From Marinithermus hydrothermalis DSM 14884 (GTDB lineage Bacteria; Deinococcota; Deinococci; Deinococcales; Marinithermaceae): 64,000 nucleotides of DNA. This document shows positions 54,868-61,381 of this stretch, in pieces. The stretch lies in contig NC_015387.1 in NCBI RefSeq assembly GCF_000195335.1, forward strand, positions 1,240,001-1,304,000, read 5' to 3'. The notes under the pieces are model-generated. The model searched no databases. It saw only the letters and a list, made by a program, of their open reading frames with translations, and was not told where the DNA came from. A program made the translations under genes and the position numbers. Numbering within the stretch: the stretch's first letter is position 1; each line of letters opens with the position of its first letter.

Positions 54868-54964
54868 TCAACCGACTTTTTTACATGAGTCTCCAGGACA
54901 GTCATGTTGACAGGTGCCTAGACATGTACTACCGTAGGGGAACAAAGATGGGGGACTGAAGGCC

Positions 54965-55102
54965 ATGAAGCTTAAGAAAAGCACTAAGAAGGGGATTCCC
55001 CCCAAGCGCCGCCGGGAGCTCACCGACGCTGACGTTCGGCGCCTCATGAAGCAGCAGATCAAGGAAAACCGCGAAGCTCTGGAAATCCTTGCCAAATACT
55101 GA
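54965..55102 (+). CDS. Small antitoxin of a Doc-type toxin-antitoxin pair
   Basis: 45 residues (MKLKKSTKKGIPPKRR ... EILAKY), very basic at the N-terminus and helical in the second half. It ends 3 bp before the Doc toxin gene, the classic antitoxin-first layout. It is shorter than Phd (73 residues) and I see no Phd fold; the C-terminal helix may cover the Fic active site. TTGACA at 54907-54912 and an inverted repeat CATGT-N14-ACATG (54903-54926) upstream could be a self-regulated promoter, though the -10 is unclear. Confidence 0.65.
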   Translation: MKLKKSTKKGIPPKRRRELTDADVRRLMKQQIKENREALEILAKY

Positions 55103-55105
55103 CCT

Positions 55106-55543
55106 GTGGGCCGCCATCGCCTCTACCGCAGATACAGGGGTAAGAGGTACCCAACGGTAGAGGCGGTTTTCTACTTGCATGAGGAAGTTCTCAAAGCCTC
55201 TGGCGGCGCGCCTGGCGTAAGGAACCCCGGTGCTTTGGAGTCGGCCCTCGACAAACCGTTCTCCACCGTCGGAGGCGTGGATGCCTACCCCACCTTCTTT
55301 TCCAAGGTGGCCGCCATCGGCTACTTCATCACCAAGCCTCACCCCTTTGTAGACGGGAACAAGCGAACCGCCCTCCAAACCATGATGCTCACACTGGGAA
55401 TGAACGGCTACAAGTGCAAGCCCTGCGCCAGGCTGCAAGTGGCCACGATGGTGCTCACCGCGATGGGGCACCTCGACCCCCAAGGACTCCGCACAGCGCT
55501 GCTTCTTTGGTGCGAACTTGATCCGGCGAGCGAGTTGCTTTGA
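55106..55543 (+). CDS. doc: Doc family toxin (Fic/Doc fold)
   Basis: 145 residues, close to phage P1 Doc (126). The Fic/Doc motif HPFVDGNKRTA (His79-Ala89) is complete, with the Lys at the site where Doc differs from Fic AMP-transferases. Doc phosphorylates elongation factor EF-Tu and stops translation. N-terminal YRGKRYPTVEAVFYLHEEVLKASGG and GALESALDKPFSTVGG are typical of the family. GTG start 3 bp after the small antitoxin. A hairpin terminator follows at 55626. Confidence 0.9.
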   Translation: MGRHRLYRRYRGKRYPTVEAVFYLHEEVLKASGGAPGVRNPGALESALDKPFSTVGGVDAYPTFFSKVAAIGYFITKPHPFVDGNKRTALQTMMLTLGMNGYKCKPCARLQVATMVLTAMGHLDPQGLRTALLLWCELDPASELL

Positions 55544-55625
55544 GCTCGTAGCTCTAGTCGTGGCAGGGGTGGCAACTTGTCTTCCTGCGCTTTTCTGGGG
55601 CCTGCTAAGATGCAAGCAGACTAGG

Positions 55626-55671
55626 ACATGTCCCCTGGGGATCATGGGCTGCAGACCCCCCAGGGGCATGT
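55626..55671 (+). terminator. Terminator of the Doc module
   Basis: A long hairpin: ACATG, bulged T, CCCCTGGGG pairs with CCCCAGGGG then CATGT (14 bp, 17-nt loop), followed by ACGTTTTAAT. It separates the toxin pair from the next small gene. Confidence 0.65.
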
Positions 55672-55700
55672 ACGTTTTAATGCCTCTGAGAGTCACCAGG

Positions 55701-55723
55701 ATCGAAAGGGGGGAGCCGGTCTA
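55701..55723 (+). repeat. Upstream element, copy 1
   Basis: ATCGAAAGGGGGGAGCC then GGTCTA sits directly before the GTG at 55724. A near copy is at 55949-55972, differing by one extra G and three substitutions. Confidence 0.55.
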
Positions 55724-55936
55724 GTGGCGCAGGCTATCCGCTCTCAGATGGAGATGAGCGTGGTCTTTCCCTTCGCCGTAGCCCTCTTCGGGCTCTACAA
55801 CACCGCCGTGGTCGACTGGGAGCTCACGAAGCCGGGGTCTAGGGTCTGCCCCAAGTGCGCCTATACGCGGATGGTGTTGGGGACGGTGCTTGCGGCTTGG
55901 GGGGCGTACGAGGGGGTGAGGCGGCTTGGTGCGTAA
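55724..55936 (+). CDS. Small membrane protein with a CxxC motif, unknown
   Basis: 70 residues from GTG 55724 (GGGGGGAG upstream); ATG 55748 is another possible start, and the frame is open back to 55628. Two hydrophobic stretches (about residues 12-29 and 47-62) flank a polar loop with CPKC. I do not recognise it. It lies between two toxin-antitoxin modules in mobile DNA. A 23-bp sequence in front of it recurs before the next gene. Confidence 0.5.
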   Translation: MAQAIRSQMEMSVVFPFAVALFGLYNTAVVDWELTKPGSRVCPKCAYTRMVLGTVLAAWGAYEGVRRLGA

Positions 55937-55948
55937 GGCTGGGAACGT

Positions 55949-55974
55949 ATCGGAAGGGGGGGAGCCCGTATAAT
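55949..55974 (+). promoter_or_regulatory. Upstream element copy 2 with -10 box of the RHH antitoxin gene
   Basis: ATCGGAAGGGGGGGAGCC then CGTATA, ending in TATAAT (55969-55974). The GTG at 55982 lies 7 nt after the TATAAT, the spacing of a leaderless start; an ATG at 55973 overlaps the box and is less likely to be used. Confidence 0.55.
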
Positions 55975-55981
55975 GGGGGCG

Positions 55982-56233
55982 GTGAAGCAAGTTGCGTTGC
56001 CTGAAAAGGTCTTTGCGCTCTTGGAGCGGTACCGCAGGAAACGGCGCATCTCCCGTGCGGCGGCCATAGAAGAGCTCTTGAAAAAGGAGCTGGCGGACGA
56101 GGAGTTTTTGCGCCTGCTTGACGAACAGGCCGAGCAGAATCGCGACCTGAGCGAGGAAGAGGCCATGGCGCTCGCCAATGAAGCCGTGGCGTGGGCGCGT
56201 CAAAAGTTTCGCCGCTCCCGCAAAGGGCGCTAG
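55982..56233 (+). CDS. Ribbon-helix-helix antitoxin
   Basis: 83 residues from GTG 55982 (86 if ATG 55973 is used). The N-terminus KQVALPEKVFALLERYRRKRRISRAAAIEELLKKEL is a CopG/MetJ-type ribbon-helix-helix DNA-binding domain; the acidic helical tail (EEFLRLLDEQAEQNRDLSEEEAMALANEA) would bind the toxin. It is followed 2 bp later by a PIN-type toxin gene that is frameshifted, leaving the antitoxin without a working partner. Confidence 0.8.
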   Translation: MKQVALPEKVFALLERYRRKRRISRAAAIEELLKKELADEEFLRLLDEQAEQNRDLSEEEAMALANEAVAWARQKFRRSRKGR

Positions 56234-56235
56234 CA

Positions 56236-56648
56236 TTGCGGGTTGTTCTCGACACCAACGTAATCGTCATGCGAAAGCCCAACCGGGGTTACTTCTTCGT
56301 GCCTGGGTATTCAAGCGCTTCACCCTAGTGACTTCGGAAGCGCAGCTTAAAGAGCTGCGCCGCGTCCTTCGTTATTCGAGGCTAAAAAAGCACGTACCAA
56401 AGCACGTCTCCGGGGCACTGATCAACCGGTTGCAAGCCAACGCGGACTTCGTAAAACCGGTAAAGCCCCGACTCTCTCTTCAGGACGATGACGATCTTTT
56501 GATCCTTGGCACGGCGATTGCCGGAAAGGCTGATTGGTTGGTGACCGGTGATAAAGCGCACTTGCTGGCTCTGAAGAGGTATGCCGGGATCACCATTTTG
56601 ACTCCGAAAGAGGCGGTCCACCGCCTGGGGGTGCGTCATGGCCGGTAG
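56236..56648 (+). pseudogene. PIN-domain toxin (PIN_3/COG1569 type), frameshifted
   Basis: The TTG start at 56236 gives RVVLDTNVIV with the first PIN Asp, but this frame stops at 56326. The rest is in another frame from about 56270 (GLLLRAWVFKRFTLVTSEAQLKELRRVLRYSRL, then DDDDLLILGTAIAGKADWLVTGDKAHLLAL), carrying the other acidic residues. One base gained or lost near 56265-56285 explains it. The intact protein would be an RNA-cutting toxin of about 137 residues. The preceding antitoxin is intact. Confidence 0.75.
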
Positions 56649-56652
56649 GTAG

Positions 56653-56920
56653 ACCTTCCGTATCTTGATCGTGGGCAAATCAGGCAGCGGCAAGAGCACG
56701 CTCGCCAAAGAGGTCATCCGCCCTGCACCCCGCGCCCCGCAAGTTGCATGAGCATTTGCCCGGGCGCGTGCAGCAGGCCGGGACGCGCCTGGTCTACACG
56801 GACCTGGAGGCGCTGGCGTGGTACGTGGGCGGGGGCTGGCTCACACTCAACCGGGGCCGCCGAGGCCTGCGGCGGGTGCACCGGGGGAATGAAGATGTGC
56901 CTGGTGTTCAGGGGTGGTAG
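56653..56920 (+). pseudogene. Remnant of a P-loop ATPase
   Basis: FRILIVGKSGSGKSTLAKEVIR is a perfect Walker A segment, but the frame stops at 56751. Another frame continues from about 56720 (LHEHLPGRVQQAGTRLVYTDLEALAWYVGGGWLTLNRG-like sequence) to a stop at 56918. No start codon or Walker B is seen. It looks like a piece of a mobile-element ATPase (HerA/VirB4/Zot-like is possible) left by deletion at the edge of the island. Confidence 0.5.
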
Positions 56921-56939
56921 AGGTCGAATAGGTGCAAAC

Positions 56940-56975
56940 AACTTCCACCTCCTATCTTTAGGAGGTGGAAGTTTT
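56940..56975 (-). terminator. Terminator downstream of the tRNA operon
   Basis: A perfect 13-bp stem (AACTTCCACCTCC / GGAGGTGGAAGTT) with an 8-nt loop. On the minus strand it follows the tRNA-Arg gene by about 12 bp and is followed by GTTTG; on the plus strand TTTTG follows, so it may work both ways. Confidence 0.7.
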
Positions 56976-56986
56976 GCGTACAAAAC

Positions 56987-57062
56987 TGGCGCGCCCGGAG
57001 GGATTCGAACCCCCGACCTACCGCTTAGAAGGCGGCTGCTCTATCCGCTGAGCTACGGGCGC
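56987..57062 (-). tRNA. tRNA-Arg (anticodon TCT)
   Basis: 76 nt with encoded CCA. Acceptor stem GCGCCCG/CGGGCGC, D-arm GCTC..GAGC, anticodon loop CTTCTAA with TCT (reads AGA), T-arm GGGGG-TTCGAAT-CCCTC. Last gene of a three-tRNA operon. Its 3' end faces the accessory region, the usual attachment-site position for integrases. Confidence 0.97.
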
Positions 57063-57099
57063 GTGGAAATAAGGGGTAGCGCAGGCTACCCCATCGCGT

Positions 57100-57175
57100 T
57101 GGAGCGGGAGACGGGACTCGAACCCGCGACATTCGGCTTGGAAGGCCGACGCTCTACCAACTGAGCTACTCCCGC
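57100..57175 (-). tRNA. tRNA-Gly (anticodon TCC)
   Basis: 76 nt with encoded CCA. Acceptor GCGGGAG/CTCCCGC, anticodon stem TCGGC/GCCGA with loop CTTCCAA (TCC, reads GGA), T-arm GCGGG-TTCGAGT-CCCGT. The downstream spacer of 37 nt to tRNA-Arg holds a short GGGGTAG/CTACCCC hairpin that may guide processing. Confidence 0.97.
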
Positions 57176-57180
57176 GGTCC

Positions 57181-57257
57181 TGGTCGGGGCGACAGGATTT
57201 GAACCTGTGACCCCCTGCTCCCAAAGCAGGTGCGCTGCCGGCCTGCGCTACGCCCCG
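57181..57257 (-). tRNA. tRNA-Pro (anticodon TGG)
   Basis: 77 nt with encoded CCA. Acceptor CGGGGCG/CGCCCCG, anticodon stem CCTGC/GCAGG with loop TTTGGGA (TGG, reads CCA), T-arm ACAGG-TTCAAAT-CCTGT. First gene of the operon; only 5 nt separate it from tRNA-Gly. Confidence 0.97.
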
Positions 57258-57289
57258 ACGGGCGGGAAGCCGGGCGGCTTCCAAAGCCA

Positions 57290-57318
57290 AAGATAGCACG
57301 CGCCAAAGGGCCGGTCAA
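57290..57318 (-). promoter_or_regulatory. Promoter of the tRNA operon
   Basis: On the minus strand TTGACC (57313-57318), exactly 17 bp, TATCTT (57290-57295), 33 bp before tRNA-Pro. A 7-bp hairpin (57265-57282) lies at the very start of the leader. The -35 box begins 2 bp past the liv ATPase gene stop. Confidence 0.75.
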
Positions 57319-57319
57319 G

Positions 57320-58150
57320 CTACATGAAGCGCTTGCGGCGCTTGTAGGCCTTCACCTCACGGAAGGACTTCCGCCCCCCGGACTTCGCGACCCCCAGGTA
57401 GAACTCCTTCACGTCCGGGTTCTCCGAAAGGGCTTCGGCGGTGCCCTCGAGCACGATCTTCCCCTGCTCCATGATGTACCCGTAGTGGGCCACGGAAAGG
57501 GCCGCGGAGGCGTTTTGCTCGACCACCACGACGGTCACGCCTTCCTCCGCGTTGATGCGGGCCACGATCTCGAAGATCTCCCGCACGAGCAAGGGGGCCA
57601 GGCCCAGGCTGGGCTCGTCCAGGAGGAGGAGGCGGGGCTTCGCGAGGAGGGCGCGGCCGATCGCGAGCATCTGCTGCTCCCCGCCGCTCGTGTAGCCCGC
57701 GAGCCGGTTCCTCAGGTCCCGCAAGCGGGGGAAGTAGTGGTAGATGCGCTCGAGGCCCTCGCGAATGCTGCCGTTGCGTTGGGTGACAGCGCCCACGCGT
57801 AGGTTTTCTTCTACCGTGAGGTGCTTGAAGACGTGGCGGCCCTCAGGAACCTGCACGATGCCTTGCTGCACGATCTCCTCGGGGGGGCGGTTGTGGATGG
57901 GCCGGCCGCGGTAGAGGATGCTGCCGTCCCGAACCGCGCCGTCCTCAGGCACGAGCAGGCCAGAGATCGCGCGGAGGGTGGTGGTTTTTCCGGCTCCGTT
58001 CGGGCCGAGCAGCGCGGTGATGCGTCCCTCGGGCACCTTGAGAGAAACCCCGCGCAGGACCTGGATGATGTCGTGGTACACGACCTCGATGTTGTTGACC
58101 TCGAGCAGGATGGGGCCGAGGTCCTCAGGGCGGACGGGATGAACGGACAT
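57320..58150 (-). CDS. Liv-type ABC transporter ATP-binding protein (LivF-like)
   Basis: 276 residues from the ATG at 58150 (AGGAGG 5 nt upstream). Walker [11 protein letters not shown], signature [15 protein letters not shown], Walker [14 protein letters not shown], switch VEQNASAALSVAHYGYIMEQG. About 35 residues longer than a usual LivF, with an extra N-terminus (MSVHPVRPEDLGPI) and a basic C-terminal tail (KSFREVKAYKRRKRFM). Last gene of the second liv operon. Confidence 0.9.
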   Translation of the reverse strand: MSVHPVRPEDLGPILLEVNNIEVVYHDIIQVLRGVSLKVPEGRITALLGPNGAGKTTTLRAISGLLVPEDGAVRDGSILYRGRPIHNRPPEEIVQQGIVQVPEGRHVFKHLTVEENLRVGAVTQRNGSIREGLERIYHYFPRLRDLRNRLAGYTSGGEQQMLAIGRALLAKPRLLLLDEPSLGLAPLLVREIFEIVARINAEEGVTVVVVEQNASAALSVAHYGYIMEQGKIVLEGTAEALSENPDVKEFYLGVAKSGGRKSFREVKAYKRRKRFM

Positions 58151-58170
58151 CGTGGCCTCCTGGTGCGTTT

Positions 58171-58197
58171 GGGGCCGGGGGGATTCCCCCCGGCCCC
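58171..58197 (-). terminator. GC-rich hairpin after the second binding-protein gene (attenuator)
   Basis: A perfect 12-bp stem (GGGGCCGGGGGG / CCCCCCGGCCCC) with a 3-nt loop between the binding-protein and ATPase genes. No T-run. The core GGGGCCGGG/CCCGGCCCC is the same as in the first liv cluster at 25996. Confidence 0.6.
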
Positions 58198-58208
58198 GAG
58201 CGAATGGA

Positions 58209-59372
58209 CTACTGCTGGAAGTGCACCTTGCGGAAGAGGGCGGAGGTGAAGGGCTCGCTGATGGGCTGGAAGGCCCCGTCTTTCGCTTGCAACACGCGCA
58301 GGTGGTCCACGCCGGTGTGGTCATCCGGGCCGTAGGTGACGGGCCCAACGCCGAACCCGCTGTCCCAGTTCATCTCCATGAGGGCTTGGTATACGGTCTC
58401 CGCGTTAACCTCGCCGAACTTCTCCTTGGCGATGCGTACGGCCTCGATAGCGATCCCGGCGGCCATCATGCCGTTGGTGTAGTTCACGCTGCGGATGATG
58501 TCCTCGCTGCGGCCGTAGCGCTCGCCGAGTTCGCGCTGGAGCCGGATGCCGGGCGCGTCCTCGTTCCACAGGTAGAAGCTCGTGGCCCAAAGGAACCCGT
58601 CCGCGGCGTCCCCGGCGAGGCGCAGGAGGTCCTCACCGCCCGTGTAGTGCGCGCCGGCGTGCTTGAGGTTGAGACCCAGGCGTTTGGAGTCCTTGAGGAT
58701 CTGCGCGACGGGGCCGGCTACGTTCTGGTGCACCACGTACTGCACGCCACGCTCGGCGAAGCGGGTAAGCATCGCGGTGTAGTCCAGGTTCGCGCCGGTC
58801 TCCTGCACCTCGACGATCTCGATGCCGAGCTCTTCGGCAGCTCTTCGAGCATCCTCAATCGGAGCTCGGCCAAAGGCGCTGGGGTGCACCACGAGCGCGA
58901 CCTTCGCGCCCGGGGATTCCTTGGCGATGAACTCGAGCAGCGCGATGACCTGTTCGGAGTAGGAGGTGGTGGGGAGGAAGATGTAGTCGTTGTTGGGCGG
59001 GTCGATGTTCCCGATGTGCATGGAGGCGGGCACGACCGGCACACCGACCTCCTGCACGAGGGGCTTGAGCTGGAGGGTGCCGCCGGTGGAGTACCCCAGG
59101 AAGATCGGGACCTCCAGGTCGATCGCTTCCTCGAAGTTGCGCTGGGTGTTGGCGTTGTTGTACTGGTCGTCGCGTACGATGCAGTTGAAGGTCACGCCGG
59201 GCACGGCGTTGGTCTCGTTCGCGTAGCGGCAGTAGTCCTCCACCCCGGCGGCGTAGGGGGCGCCCGCGTCCGAGGTGGGGCCGGTGATGGCGCCCGACCA
59301 CATCAGGTTCACGGTCTGTGCTTGTGCGAGGCCTAACGCCAGTGTCGCTGCGAGCATCCAGGATCGTTTCAT
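58209..59372 (-). CDS. Liv-type ABC transporter substrate-binding protein
   Basis: 387 residues from the ATG at 59372 (GGGAGGTG upstream). Signal peptide MKRSWMLAATLALGLAQAQ. The mature part is a Peripla_BP_6 fold (MWSGAITGPTSDAGAPYAAGVEDYCRYAN; VPVVPASMHIGNIDPPNNDYIFLPTTSYSEQ). This subgroup is found in operons with a long-chain acyl-CoA synthetase, as here, so the ligand may be an aromatic or fatty acid rather than a branched-chain amino acid. Two Cys (in DYCRYAN and FNCIVRDD) may form a disulfide. Confidence 0.88.
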   Translation of the reverse strand: MKRSWMLAATLALGLAQAQTVNLMWSGAITGPTSDAGAPYAAGVEDYCRYANETNAVPGVTFNCIVRDDQYNNANTQRNFEEAIDLEVPIFLGYSTGGTLQLKPLVQEVGVPVVPASMHIGNIDPPNNDYIFLPTTSYSEQVIALLEFIAKESPGAKVALVVHPSAFGRAPIEDARRAAEELGIEIVEVQETGANLDYTAMLTRFAERGVQYVVHQNVAGPVAQILKDSKRLGLNLKHAGAHYTGGEDLLRLAGDAADGFLWATSFYLWNEDAPGIRLQRELGERYGRSEDIIRSVNYTNGMMAAGIAIEAVRIAKEKFGEVNAETVYQALMEMNWDSGFGVGPVTYGPDDHTGVDHLRVLQAKDGAFQPISEPFTSALFRKVHFQQ

Positions 59373-59413
59373 TCCACACCTCCCATTGCGAACGCCCCGT
59401 GGGGCGGGTTCGC

Positions 59414-60478
59414 CTAGTACTTGAAGGGCCAGTTCTTGAAATAGCTGCGCAACAAGCGCCACCAGTTCGCGAGGCCGCGGGGCTCGAAGATGAGGAAGAG
59501 GACGATCACGAGGCCGAAGACGAGCGGCCGCAGGCCAGAGGCCACGTCAATCCCCGCGGGCGTGATGCCGAAGGATTTGATCCACTCGGAGAGGGTCTCG
59601 ACGTTGATGTCGAGGAGGACGAGGAAGGCCGGGCCGAGGAAGCTCCCCACGAAGGTGCCCAGCCCGCCCACGATGGCCATGGCCAGCAGCTCGATGGAGG
59701 TGGAGAGCATATAGTCCTCGATGACCACGGCGCGGGACCAGTAGGCGAACAGCGCGCCCGCCACGCCCGCATAGAACGCGCCTAGGCCGAAGGCGAAAAG
59801 CTTGGTGCGGCCGGGGTCCATTCCCATGGCGTCCGCGGCGCGGTCGTTGTCGCGCACCGCGACGAGCGCGCGGCCGTACCGGGTGCGGAGCAGGTTACGG
59901 AAGGCGAAGGCGAGCAGCACAAGCACCACGAGCGCCACGTAGTACCAGAAGAAGTGGTGGTTCCTAAACCCCACCGCGTACCCCAGGAAGGTCACGCGGG
60001 GCATGGCGATCGCGCCGCCTTGCTCGAGGGCCGGGGAGTGCCCCACGATCCATTCGAAGATGAGCTGGAAGGCGAGGGTGGCGATCGCGAGGTACAGGTG
60101 CTTGATGCGCAGGGAGGGAATGCCGACGATCACGCCGGCCACCGCCGCGACAAGCCCCCCCACGGGGAGGGTGAGCCAGAAGGGCAGGTACGGCGCGACG
60201 AGGGCCGCGGTGTAGGCCCCGACCCCCATGAAGGCCGCTTGACCGATGTTGATCAGGCCCGCGTACCCGGTGGTGATGTTGAGGCCCAGCACCGCGATCG
60301 CGTAGATCACGATGAGGTCCACCACCGCCATCTGGCTGCGCTCGAGGAAGCGCGGCAGCACGAGGAGCGCGGCGATGAGAACCCAGAGGGAGAGCTGTTC
60401 CCAGTAGGTCGCGAAGATGGTGGTGTCTTGGCGGTAACTGGTGCGGTAGTTGCCCGTTTGCGCCCAGGGGTAACGCAT
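59414..60478 (-). CDS. Liv-type ABC transporter permease (LivM-like)
   Basis: 354 residues, eight to ten hydrophobic helices. GLNITTGYAGLINIGQAAFMGVGAYTAA and the EAA-type loop ALVAVRDNDRAADAMGMDPGRTKLFAFGLGAFYAGVAGALFAYW identify LivM. It lies 9 bp from the LivH-like gene and 41 bp before the binding-protein gene in the operon. Separate from its ATPase, unlike the fused version in the paa operon. Confidence 0.9.
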   Translation of the reverse strand: MRYPWAQTGNYRTSYRQDTTIFATYWEQLSLWVLIAALLVLPRFLERSQMAVVDLIVIYAIAVLGLNITTGYAGLINIGQAAFMGVGAYTAALVAPYLPFWLTLPVGGLVAAVAGVIVGIPSLRIKHLYLAIATLAFQLIFEWIVGHSPALEQGGAIAMPRVTFLGYAVGFRNHHFFWYYVALVVLVLLAFAFRNLLRTRYGRALVAVRDNDRAADAMGMDPGRTKLFAFGLGAFYAGVAGALFAYWSRAVVIEDYMLSTSIELLAMAIVGGLGTFVGSFLGPAFLVLLDINVETLSEWIKSFGITPAGIDVASGLRPLVFGLVIVLFLIFEPRGLANWWRLLRSYFKNWPFKY

Positions 60479-60487
60479 GCCTGCCTC

Positions 60488-61381
60488 CTAAACGCGTTCG
60501 ATCTCCTCGGTGCCGAACAGGCCGTAGGGCTTGAACCACAGCACGAGAAGCAACACCACGAAGGGGAAGACGTCGCGCGTGCCGCCGCCGGGCACGAAGG
60601 GGTCGAGGTAGCCTGCGGCGAGGTTCTCGAGCACGCCGATGATGATGCCGCCCACGACCGCGCCGGCGATGGAGTCCAGCCCGCCGAGGATCACGGCCGG
60701 GAAGACCTTCAGGCCGATGGCCGTAAGGGCGGAGAGGTTCAGCCCGGAGATCGCGCCGACCACGAGGCCAGAGGCCGCGGCGGTGAGGCCCGCGGCGGCC
60801 CAGGCGAGGGCGAAGACCTTCTCGACGGAGACACCCAGGCTCATGGCGGCCATCTGGTCGTCCGCCACGGCGCGCATGGCGATGCCGAGCGTGCTTTTTT
60901 GGAAGAACCACCCGAAGAGCAGGAGGAAGAGCGCGGTGAAGCCCACCGCGAGGAGTTGCGGGTAGCTCACGCTGATGCCGCCCAGCGCGATCCCGCCTTC
61001 GGGGAGGAAGGCGGGGAAGCTGAAGTTCCCGGCGCCGAAGGGAGTGAGGTGGACGAGGCCGTCGATCACGGAGGCCAGGCCGATGGTGACCATGATCACG
61101 CTGATGATGGGCTGGCCGACCATGGGTTTGAGGAAGACGCGTTCGGTGAGGAACCCGAGCAGGGCGGTGGTGAGGAGGGCGATGAGGCCGGCGAGCCACA
61201 CGCTCATGTTGAGGAAGACTGCGAGGGCGTACGCGGTGAAGGCCCCGACGGCGATGTACTGTCCGTGCGCGAAGTTGATCACGCGGCTGGCCTTGTAGAT
61301 GAGGACGAATCCGAGGGCGGCGAGGGCGTAGATGGAGCCCACGACAACGCCCGACACCAAAAGCTGCAGAAAGTACGTCAT
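60488..61381 (-). CDS. Liv-type ABC transporter permease (LivH-like)
   Basis: 297 residues, standard LivH size. LLVSGVVVGSIYALAALGFVLIYKASRVINFAHGQY at the start is the family hallmark, and MRAVADDQMAAMSLGVSVEKVFALAWAAAGL is the ATPase-contacting loop. ATGA overlap with the acyl-CoA synthetase gene upstream in the operon. Confidence 0.92.
   Translation of the reverse strand: MTYFLQLLVSGVVVGSIYALAALGFVLIYKASRVINFAHGQYIAVGAFTAYALAVFLNMSVWLAGLIALLTTALLGFLTERVFLKPMVGQPIISVIMVTIGLASVIDGLVHLTPFGAGNFSFPAFLPEGGIALGGISVSYPQLLAVGFTALFLLLFGWFFQKSTLGIAMRAVADDQMAAMSLGVSVEKVFALAWAAAGLTAAASGLVVGAISGLNLSALTAIGLKVFPAVILGGLDSIAGAVVGGIIIGVLENLAAGYLDPFVPGGGTRDVFPFVVLLLVLWFKPYGLFGTEEIERV

Larger units (their letters stand above)
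52550..54888 (+). mobile_element. Insertion sequence A (about 1.14 kb), split by a nested IS
   Basis: The left end reads TCATGTAAAAAAC then TCGGTTGA (52550-52570); the right end at 54868-54888 is its complement with one mismatch (G for C at the 13th base). Between them lies a second IS at 53674-54867. Removing that IS and one copy of the TCAA target repeat joins the element into about 1141 bp, and the transposase frame then reads on to a TGA in the right repeat. CCAGGAC occurs near both outer edges, but not directly adjacent, so no target duplication is claimed. Confidence 0.85.

Noticed and set aside
52541-54900. CCAGGAC near both outer edges of IS A as a target duplication
   Set aside because: The copies are not at the same distance from the two terminal repeats (3 bp on one side, 4 bp on the other, in the same orientation), so they are not a direct target repeat.
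56931-56976. Terminator hairpin arms resembling the end repeats of IS B (CAAAACTT and CACCTCC shared)
   Set aside because: The match is partial, lacks the central GCA of the IS end, and the hairpin is well explained as the tRNA terminator.
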